Shown here in pieces: positions 1 to 6,611 of a DNA stretch of 44,869 nt (its first letter is position 1; every line of letters starts with the position of its first letter). The translations under genes were made by a program, and so were the position numbers. This DNA is from Micromonospora wenchangensis (GTDB taxonomy: Bacteria; Actinomycetota; Actinomycetes; Mycobacteriales; Micromonosporaceae), in the NCBI RefSeq assembly GCF_002210435.1, contig NZ_MZMV01000056.1:1-44869 (forward strand). The letters run 5' to 3'. The notes under the pieces are model-generated. The model was not told where the DNA came from. It saw nothing but the letters and a program-made list of their open reading frames with translations, and ran no database searches.

Positions 1-2548
1 CCGGGTCGACGGGGACCGGCGACGCGGTCCGGGCCGCCGTGCCGCCGGCCGGGTACAGCAGCGCGTTGGCCACCAGGTGCAGGCCACTCTCGTTGTACGC
101 CCGGAACAGCGGGTTGAACGCGAACAGCACCGCCCGACCGGCACCGGTCGGCTCGTCCACCACCGCGACCGTGCCCTTGAGCGCGTCACCCTGCACCGTG
201 TAGCCGTTGGCCCAGAAGGTGTCCCCGCTCGGGTAGCGCAGCACGTTGCGGCCGGTGCTGCTCGGGGTGAGGATCGGGTCGTTGTTGTTGAACTCGAAGT
301 CCTCGGCCGGCCGCCCCAGCCCGACCGGGCTGTCCGGGTCCACGTCGACCCGCAGGTGCGAGCCGATCACCGTGTAGCCGGTCGGCTTCGGCTTCTCGGT
401 GGTCGAGGTGAGACCGGCGGCGCGGGCCATCCGGGTGCCCTCGTTGCGCAGGCCCAGGTAGGTGTGGCCCTGGGCGATCCAGTTGCGCAGGTTGGCCTGC
501 CCGGTCGCGGTCAGCCCGCCTGTCGCGTTGCTGCCGTCCGGCACCAGCAGCACCGTGCGGCCGGTGAAGGCGGGGGTGTTGTCGTTGATGTCGGCGGTGG
601 TGACCGGGGTGAGGTCAAGGCCCCACCGCTTGCCCAGCACGTACCGGGCCTCACCGTGCGAACCGGAGGTGGTGGAGATGCCGGTGCCCTGGAACAGGCC
701 GACGTCGGGCCGGCTGATCGGGGTGCCGACGGCCGCCGTGGTGTACGGGGTGAGCGTGACGCCCAGCTTCTTGGCGATGGTGTTCAGCTCCGGCGTCAAC
801 GCGCCGGCGGGCATCCCCACCTGGCCGTTGTCGAGGTCCCGCACCAGCTGCACGTCCCTGCCCAGCAGGGTGAAGGTGAACTCGGCCGCGGCGGCGGAGT
901 CCAGCTCGTAGGTGTAGGAACCCTTCAGCGGCGGCGCGGCCAGGATCTTGCCGCCACCGGTGTTCTGGATCTTGTCGATCAGCTCCGCGTTGGGCTTGAC
1001 GTCCGCGCCGGTGTAGACGGCGTTCACACCCATCAGCAGCGGGTTGCTCCACGACGACACGTCGTAGAAGTACGGGAACGGCGTGTACGGGTCCTCACCC
1101 ATGATCGCCTGGATCCAGTGCTTCTGCGGCTGGTTCATCGGGATCCAGTACGACCCGACCGGCACGGTCAGGTTGGTCGCCGACCGGCCGCCGAAGAGCT
1201 TCGCGGTGGGCAGCTTGACCGCCTTCTTGACCTGGTAGACCTCGACGTCCATCCGGCGCAGCCGCTCGACGAGCTGGCGGGCGTCGGCGAGCTGCCGGTC
1301 GGGCAGCAGGAAGTACGACCTGATGCTCTGGTTCGGCACCGGGAACTGCACGGTGTTGGTCGGCTGGACGACCTCGTTGGGCTCCAACGTGCCGGCCCGG
1401 CCCTGGGCGAGCGCGTCCTTCCAGACCTTGTACCAGCCGTTCAGCACCTCACCCTTGTGCGCCGCCGCCCAACCGAGGGTCGACCACTGGGTGTGGAACT
1501 GCTGCTGCACCCGGTCGGCCACCGCCGACGAGCTGCCCTTCTCGAAGGTCATGCCGGCGGCCCCGAAGCCGGCGGCCGGCACCGTGTCGCCGTACCCCAT
1601 GAAGAACAGGTCGTAGGTGGAGTAGTTGAAGTAGCACTCGGTGGTCACCGCGCCACCGCACGCCCCGTTGTAGCCGAAGCCGGCCTTGTTGGCCTCGCCG
1701 ATCCGGTTGATCCAGTCGACCGCCTCGCCGGAGATCTCGTGGTGGATCGGGTCGGCGTTGGGCGGGAAGAAGTACTGCCGGCCGCCCATCTCGTGGGCGT
1801 CGATGAAGACCTGCGGCGGGTACTTCCGCATCAGTTCGAGCTTGCCGTCGGTCTCCTGCTGGGTCCGGGCGAACCAGTCCCGGTTCATGTCGAAGCCGTA
1901 CTCGTTCTGCCGGCGGCTGGCGTCGCGGCCGTCCGGGTTCTGCGTCGGCACGATGATCGTGATCAGGTTGTCGTTGCGCTGCTGGACCTCGCAGGACAGC
2001 CCGGCGGCCAGCTCGTACAGCGTCTTGAGGGCGGCGTCGGTGCCGCTCTTCTCGCCGCCGTGCACGTTGGCGGTGACCCAGACGATGGCCGGGGCCGCCT
2101 CGGCGATCTCGCCGGCCTGCTGCTGGTTGACCACCCGGGGGTCGCGCAGCGAGCGGACGTCCTCGGCGATGCCCTTGAGCACGGCCGGCCGCACGTTGCG
2201 CTCGTTCGACACGATCGCGTACGGCAGCGGCTGGCCGAGCACGCTGGTGCCCAGCACGCCGGTGACGACCCGCTTGGAGGCGGTGTCCACGGCGTCGAGG
2301 TAGCCCCGCACCTCCTCGTTGGTGACCACCCGTTCCTGGCCGGTGCCGAGCGGGAAGCCGAGGAAGCTCTCCGGGCTGGGCACCGAGGCCAGTCGGTCGG
2401 TGGGATCGGTACTACAGGTCGTCGCGGGCGCTGCGGCGGCCGAGGGGCCGGCCACCAGGGGGGTTATTCCGGCCAGTAGTACGATTGCGGTGGCGCTCGC
2501 CAACCGTCTGCGGGAATGCAGTGTGGAGCGGAGTCCGGCAGTTCGCAT
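1..2548 (-). CDS. Secreted M14-family zinc carboxypeptidase (3' end beyond the left edge)
   Basis: Read on the minus strand from ATG at 2548; no stop before base 1, so at least 849 residues are present and the C-terminus is missing. Residues 1-41 form a signal peptide: arginines, then a hydrophobic stretch ending in an alanine-rich cleavage region. The catalytic domain shows the M14 zinc ligands H163 and E166 in NVHGGEKSG, the third ligand H252 in FIDAHEMGG, and a candidate general base E336 in MTFEKGSS. M14 enzymes remove C-terminal residues from peptides or act on peptidoglycan peptides; the substrate here cannot be told. About 450 residues follow the catalytic domain, and part of that reads like a glutamine-amidotransferase-like or other accessory fold (TGRTVLLVPDGSNATGG), so this is a long multidomain exoenzyme. 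It has its own promoter and stands as a single gene. The family is secure; the role of the C-terminal half is not. Confidence 0.9.
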   Translation of the reverse strand, partial: MRTAGLRSTLHSRRRLASATAIVLLAGITPLVAGPSAAAAPATTCSTDPTDRLASVPSPESFLGFPLGTGQERVVTNEEVRGYLDAVDTASKRVVTGVLGTSVLGQPLPYAIVSNERNVRPAVLKGIAEDVRSLRDPRVVNQQQAGEIAEAAPAIVWVTANVHGGEKSGTDAALKTLYELAAGLSCEVQQRNDNLITIIVPTQNPDGRDASRRQNEYGFDMNRDWFARTQQETDGKLELMRKYPPQVFIDAHEMGGRQYFFPPNADPIHHEISGEAVDWINRIGEANKAGFGYNGACGGAVTTECYFNYSTYDLFFMGYGDTVPAAGFGAAGMTFEKGSSSAVADRVQQQFHTQWSTLGWAAAHKGEVLNGWYKVWKDALAQGRAGTLEPNEVVQPTNTVQFPVPNQSIRSYFLLPDRQLADARQLVERLRRMDVEVYQVKKAVKLPTAKLFGGRSATNLTVPVGSYWIPMNQPQKHWIQAIMGEDPYTPFPYFYDVSSWSNPLLMGVNAVYTGADVKPNAELIDKIQNTGGGKILAAPPLKGSYTYELDSAAAAEFTFTLLGRDVQLVRDLDNGQVGMPAGALTPELNTIAKKLGVTLTPYTTAAVGTPISRPDVGLFQGTGISTTSGSHGEARYVLGKRWGLDLTPVTTADINDNTPAFTGRTVLLVPDGSNATGGLTATGQANLRNWIAQGHTYLGLRNEGTRMARAAGLTSTTEKPKPTGYTVIGSHLRVDVDPDSPVGLGRPAEDFEFNNNDPILTPSSTGRNVLRYPSGDTFWANGYTVQGDALKGTVAVVDEPTGAGRAVLFAFNPLFRAYNESGLHLVANALLYPAGGTAARTASPVPVDP

Positions 2549-2593
2549 GGGTGTCCCGTTTCCCTTCCCGGGAAATGAATCAAGGGTGCCCGG

Positions 2594-2623
2594 AGCGTAT
2601 GACCTGCGCTTTCGGGTGGTCAA
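2594..2623 (-). promoter_or_regulatory. Probable sigma-70-type promoter of the M14 carboxypeptidase
   Basis: On the minus strand TTGACC (2623-2618) is followed after 18 nt by TACGCT (2599-2594), a TAnnnT-type -10. Transcription would start near 2587, giving a leader of roughly 40 nt before the ATG at 2548. Position and spacing fit a housekeeping promoter. Confidence 0.5.
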
Positions 2624-2784
2624 GATTCACAACCGGGGGCCGGTACGCGATTCGCCAATTGCCCCACACTCGCTCGAATGCGGGCGTTTGGTGGCGAGTC
2701 CCGGCGTCCACGGTGGACCATCGTCTGCCGGGCAGGCCTTCGCCGTACCCCTGATCATATTCAGCGTCGTCGACCCGGTGGGGG

Positions 2785-2817
2785 CGGTCCCGGCCCGCCG
2801 TCGGCGGGCCGGGACCG
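2785..2817 (-). terminator. GC-rich hairpin after the PHP phosphoesterase gene
   Basis: A perfect 14-bp stem (2785-2798 with 2804-2817) around a 5-nt loop begins six bases past the stop codon of the minus-strand gene at 2823. There is no clear U-tract, which is usual for actinobacterial terminators. Confidence 0.6.
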
Positions 2818-2822
2818 GACGG

Positions 2823-4328
2823 TCAACGCACCCGGACGAACACCGGGTTGGAGTAGAACCACAGGTCGCTCCACGGGCTCTCCAGCCCGTCGGCCAGCGG
2901 CTCGGCCTCGTCGGTGCTGGTGCCGCGCACCCGCAGGTAGCTGTCGGCCCCGACGTCGCGCAGGGTGTGCCGGATGACGTACTGCGCGCCCTGCTGCCGC
3001 CAGTCGCGCGGACCGAACCGGGCCACCACGGTCGTGGTCGGGTTGGTGTCGGCGTCCCGGTCGGCGCTCGGGCCGGTCACCCGGCCGACGATCAGGTCGA
3101 CCCGGCGGACCTGCGGCCGGTCGCCGTTGGCGTTCGTGCCGGCCGGCGGCCGGAACCTGATCTCGACCTCCACGTCGGTGCGCTCGCGGCGGCTGACGGT
3201 GACGGTCTCACCCGAGCCGGCCGAGCGGCCCTGGCTGCTGGCGGTGACGTCGAGCCGGGTGACCAGGTCGCCGGTGGTGACGAAGATCCGCCCGTGGCGC
3301 AGTCCGTCCATGATGTCGCTGTACTCCTGGCGGGCCAGCACGTAGGTCTTGCTGTACTCGCCCGGCCAGAAGTCGGTGCCACCCCGGGTCCAGTGCACGT
3401 GCGAGTCGGAGGTCGCGGTGATCCACCAGCGTCGCCCCTCGCCGAGCAGCGCGTCCCACAGCCCGCCGACCCGGGCGGTCGCCTGGTCGTAGCCGCCGTA
3501 GGTGGGGTGGTTGCCGTAGCCGCCGCGCGCGCTGCCGTTGAGCGGGCCCGCCTGGTGGCCCGGGGCGCCCTCGAAGCCGACGTACACGTCCGGGGCCGCG
3601 TCGTTGCCGTTGCGGAACTCGTGCGGGAGGTCCTGCCCGTACACCCCGAGCCCGGTCGCCGAGCGGGAGGTGTGGTGGGCGATCACCAGCGGCCTGTGCG
3701 GCATGTTCCGGGCGACCTTGAGGAACTCCACCATCTTGGCCTCGGTGTCCCGGCCCGGGTCGGCCGGGAACGGGTCCCGCTTGGCGAACCGGCTCTCCAG
3801 CTCGAAGAGCTGCTTCGCCTCGTCGGCGTGCCGGGGGATCATCAGGGTGTGGTGGTCCATCGCCGGGGCGTCGAACTCCATCCCCCAGAACTGCAACACC
3901 TCGGGCACCAGCCGGCGGGACCGCAGCAGGTCGGGGTACGCCTGTTCCAGGTTCACCTTGGAGTGTGTCGGTCCACCGTGGTCGGTGCACATCGCCCAGG
4001 TCAGGCCGAAGTTCTTCGCCATGATCGCGTTGGTGACGATCGGATAGACCGCGTCGGCGCCCTTGCGGAACGTCGGCGGGTTCGTCGAGGTGTCGAAGTC
4101 GCCGCTGTACTCGGAGTGGATGTGGTGGTCGCCGGCCCGCCAGATCCGGTTGTCGGCCCGACCTGATCCGGCCGTCGCCCGGTCCTGCCCGTCCGGGTCG
4201 GCGTGGGCCGCCTCGACGCCCACGAACGGGCCGGCGGCGGCGAGCGTCGCGCCGACGCCCGCGTACCTCACCAGTTGGCGGCGTGACAGTTGACCGCCTG
4301 TGGCGTCCTCGGAATCCCTGTGCTGCAC
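2823..4328 (-). CDS. Tat-exported PHP-domain metal-dependent phosphoesterase
   Basis: 501 residues from the GTG at 4328. A GGAGGG ribosome site at 4341-4336 sits 7 nt upstream and favours this start over the in-frame GTG at 4343, which overlaps that site. The N-terminus has a twin-arginine motif (SRRQLVRY, about residues 15-22), a hydrophobic core and an Ala-rich cleavage region, so the folded protein is probably exported by Tat. The mature part carries the PHP metal-binding series: HHIHSEYSGDFD near residue 69, CTDHGG, IAHHTS and TATSDSH. PHP enzymes hydrolyse phosphoesters with a multi-metal centre; the substrate here is unknown. The last 150 residues look like a beta-sandwich add-on. It is monocistronic, with a hairpin after the stop. 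The PHP call is strong and the substrate open. Confidence 0.85.
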   Translation of the reverse strand: MQHRDSEDATGGQLSRRQLVRYAGVGATLAAAGPFVGVEAAHADPDGQDRATAGSGRADNRIWRAGDHHIHSEYSGDFDTSTNPPTFRKGADAVYPIVTNAIMAKNFGLTWAMCTDHGGPTHSKVNLEQAYPDLLRSRRLVPEVLQFWGMEFDAPAMDHHTLMIPRHADEAKQLFELESRFAKRDPFPADPGRDTEAKMVEFLKVARNMPHRPLVIAHHTSRSATGLGVYGQDLPHEFRNGNDAAPDVYVGFEGAPGHQAGPLNGSARGGYGNHPTYGGYDQATARVGGLWDALLGEGRRWWITATSDSHVHWTRGGTDFWPGEYSKTYVLARQEYSDIMDGLRHGRIFVTTGDLVTRLDVTASSQGRSAGSGETVTVSRRERTDVEVEIRFRPPAGTNANGDRPQVRRVDLIVGRVTGPSADRDADTNPTTTVVARFGPRDWRQQGAQYVIRHTLRDVGADSYLRVRGTSTDEAEPLADGLESPWSDLWFYSNPVFVRVR

Positions 4329-4531
4329 TGCGGAGCCCTCCACGTGATCCGGATGTCGACCGTGTCGGTGACGAAGCCTCCGAGAGGCGGGTGAACGGCC
4401 GCTGCACGGCGTGCGGGAGGGGGGTGAACGACGGCCGGCCAGCGCCGTCGCAGGGTCGCCCCGGATCGCCTCCCATGGGTGGGATATCTGTGCGAATACA
4501 TTTCCTGTTCAAAGGTGAGAACGGGGTCTCA

Positions 4532-4560
4532 TTGACCGATTGCTATGCCGCAACTAGTAT
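4532..4560 (+). promoter_or_regulatory. Sigma-70-type promoter of the HExxH metallopeptidase gene
   Basis: TTGACC at 4532-4537, a 17-nt spacer, then TAGTAT at 4555-4560. This is one of the best housekeeping-type promoters in the window, in an AT-richer patch. It implies a 5' leader of about 250 nt before the ATG at 4820. Confidence 0.65.
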
Positions 4561-4650
4561 TCGGTGCGCAGACGGTCAACGGGGAGCGGTCGCGGTATCC
4601 ACATCGAATGCTTTTCCGGTGGTGCCCGGCCGATTCGTCGAGCTCCTGGC

Positions 4651-4683
4651 GAAGCCATTCCGAAGCCATTCCGGAGCCATTCC
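4651..4683 (+). repeat. Three tandem copies of an 11-bp unit in the 5' leader
   Basis: GAAGCCATTCC occurs at 4651-4661 and 4662-4672, with a one-base variant (GGAGCCATTCC) at 4673-4683. The copies are head to tail without spacers, directly upstream of the leader hairpin. They could be a protein-binding array or a slippage product. Confidence 0.8.
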
Positions 4684-4697
4684 CCGCCACTTATTCC

Positions 4698-4731
4698 ACG
4701 ACCCGATCCCCGGGAAACGGGGGCGGGTCGT
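4698..4731 (+). promoter_or_regulatory. Strong stem-loop in the metallopeptidase leader
   Basis: ACGACCCG (4698-4705) pairs with CGGGTCGT (4724-4731), and inside it CCCCG (4708-4712) pairs with CGGGG (4718-4722) around a GGAAA loop. It lies between the promoter and the start codon, so it may act as an attenuator, an mRNA-stability element or a regulator-binding structure. No known riboswitch class was recognised. Confidence 0.5.
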
Positions 4732-4819
4732 CGTGCCGCGTGCGCGGGGTCACCGGGAGGTGGCATCGACCCCCGGCACGCACCGGACAGGACCGACCAC
4801 GCCGAGAGGAACCCGCTCC

Positions 4820-6457
4820 ATGCGCGCTGACCCGATCCGCCGCCGCCCCCCGGGCACGGCACTGCCCCTGCTCGCCGCGGTGGCCGCCATCCTCCTGCTC
4901 GTCGCAGGAACCCCGAGCCACTTGGCCGGTGTCCACCTCGCCGCCGCGGTGGACATTACCGACACCCCCGGCACGATCACCGACCAGTGGTCGACCACCG
5001 GCGACGAGGGCATCGAGAAGGTCATCGACAACACGCCCTACCGCAAGTACTTCACCTACAGCGGCGCCGGCTGGATCCAGTTCGAGGCGACCACGGCGGC
5101 CGTGGTGACCAGCTACGCCGTCACCTCCGCCAACGACTGGCCCGACCGCAACCCGCGCAACTGGGTCTTCGAGGCCTCCACCACCGGCGGCAGCTGGACG
5201 CCGCTGGACACCCAGAGCAACCAGACGTTCGTCACCGGCTTCCACCGCAACACCTACTCGTTCAGCAACACCACCGCCTACCGCTACTACCGGCTGCGGG
5301 TGACCGCCACCAACGGGTCGGTCAACATGCAGATCGGCGAGTGGCAGATCTACGGGACCACCACCGCCACCACCCCGGCACCGGCCGCACCCACCGGCCT
5401 GCTCGCCACCGCGGCCACCGACCAGATCCGGCTCACCTGGACCGACAACACCCGGTGGGAGACGGCCTACCGGCTGGAACGCTCCACCAACGGCACCACC
5501 TGGAGCACCGCGTACGTGCTGCCGGCCAGCACCACGAAGTTCCACAACCTGAAACTGCCGGCGGGCACCCACTACTACTACCGGCTGCGGGCCGAGGGGG
5601 TGGCCGGCAACTCCGGCTACGCCACCGCCGACACCACCACCCTCAGCGCCACCCCGGCCACCACCTGGACCGAGACCTGGCACGCCCCCAACGAGACGCT
5701 CACCCGCTACTACTACGACGCCAACCTGGCCGTCTACCGCGACCCGGGACTGGCCTCGACCGACCTGACCTGGGTGAAGGACTACGCCAAACAGATCTGG
5801 GAGTACGTCCAGGCCAACTACGGCAACCTCAGCGGCCAGCGGCTGTACGAGGTGCTGCACGACGACGCGGGATCGGGCGGGTTCGCGTTGAGCCAGTTCG
5901 ACCCCAACACACTCTTCCGTGACGTCAACGACATGAGCGGCGGCGGCTGGGGAAACACCGACCTCAACGAGGACGTCATCTCCCACGAGATGAACCACAC
6001 CGTCGAGTTCACCGCGTTCGGGGTGAACGGCTCACCCGCGTACGCCCTCTGGGGTGACAGCAAGTGGGCCGAGATCTTCCAGTACGACTGCTACGTCGGC
6101 ACCGGCCGGACCACCGACGCCACCCGCTGGAAGAACGCGAAGCTGCTCACCTCGGACAACTTCCCCGTCGCCAACACCTACTGGTTCCGGGACTGGTTCT
6201 ACCCGATCTACCAGAACTACGGCGGCAAGGTCGTGCTCAACAAGTTCTTCCAGCTGCTGTCCCAGCACTTCCACCAGTTCGACGGCGTCTACGCGCGGGA
6301 CCTCAACTGGGGGGAGTTCGTGCACTTCTGGAGCGGCGCGGCCGGCGTGAGCCTCAAGCCACTGGCCACCACCGCGTTCGGTGGCTGGCCCACCGACTGG
6401 CAGGCGCAGTTCGTCCAGGCGCAGGCCGACTACCCCGGAGTGACGTACACCCCGTGA
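4820..6457 (+). CDS. Secreted metallopeptidase: F5/8 type C + fibronectin III + HExxH domain
   Basis: 545 residues from the ATG at 4820, which follows a GAGAGGA ribosome site. Residues 1-42 are a signal peptide. Residues about 43-180 look like an F5/8 type C (discoidin-like) carbohydrate-binding domain, ending in MQIGEWQIYG. Residues about 188-282 are a fibronectin type III domain. The rest is a catalytic domain with VISHEMNHTVEF, giving zinc ligands H389 and H393 and catalytic E390; E418 in KWAEIFQYDCY is the likely third ligand (gluzincin pattern). It is exported and could degrade host or polymer-associated glycoprotein. I could not assign a named peptidase family to the catalytic domain. 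It has its own promoter and ends just before a strong shared hairpin. Confidence 0.85.
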   Translation: MRADPIRRRPPGTALPLLAAVAAILLLVAGTPSHLAGVHLAAAVDITDTPGTITDQWSTTGDEGIEKVIDNTPYRKYFTYSGAGWIQFEATTAAVVTSYAVTSANDWPDRNPRNWVFEASTTGGSWTPLDTQSNQTFVTGFHRNTYSFSNTTAYRYYRLRVTATNGSVNMQIGEWQIYGTTTATTPAPAAPTGLLATAATDQIRLTWTDNTRWETAYRLERSTNGTTWSTAYVLPASTTKFHNLKLPAGTHYYYRLRAEGVAGNSGYATADTTTLSATPATTWTETWHAPNETLTRYYYDANLAVYRDPGLASTDLTWVKDYAKQIWEYVQANYGNLSGQRLYEVLHDDAGSGGFALSQFDPNTLFRDVNDMSGGGWGNTDLNEDVISHEMNHTVEFTAFGVNGSPAYALWGDSKWAEIFQYDCYVGTGRTTDATRWKNAKLLTSDNFPVANTYWFRDWFYPIYQNYGGKVVLNKFFQLLSQHFHQFDGVYARDLNWGEFVHFWSGAAGVSLKPLATTAFGGWPTDWQAQFVQAQADYPGVTYTP

Positions 6458-6515
6458 CCCCGGCCCTGACCAACCACCCCGGCGATCCGGCGACGACCCC
6501 CACCCGGTGACCCGG

Positions 6516-6559
6516 CCGTGGGGTGCCGCCACCACACCCTCGGTGGCGGCACCCCACGG
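6516..6559. terminator. 18-bp perfect hairpin between convergent genes
   Basis: Bases 6516-6533 pair perfectly with 6542-6559 around an 8-nt loop. It lies 58 bp past the stop of the rightward metallopeptidase and 52 bp past the stop of the leftward operon, so it can end transcription from both sides. Confidence 0.8.
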
Positions 6560-6611
6560 GTGACCGGCCGGCGCGCCGGGCCACCAGCCACCCCGGCGCG
6601 CCCCCCGGCCC

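Larger units (their letters stand above)
4329..4819. other. Intergenic region between divergent secreted-enzyme genes (491 bp)
   Basis: It holds the ribosome site of the PHP gene at its left end, a well-formed rightward promoter at 4532-4560, and a roughly 250-nt leader for the metallopeptidase gene. That leader contains three tandem 11-bp repeats (4651-4683), a hairpin (4698-4731) and a GAGAGGA ribosome site at 4804-4810. No convincing leftward promoter and no coding frame were recognised. Confidence 0.6.

Noticed and set aside
77..2479. Long plus-strand open frame opposite the carboxypeptidase
   Set aside because: Composition is Arg/Val/Gly-rich and without motifs; it is the antisense shadow of a GC-rich gene whose minus-strand reading has clear M14 motifs.
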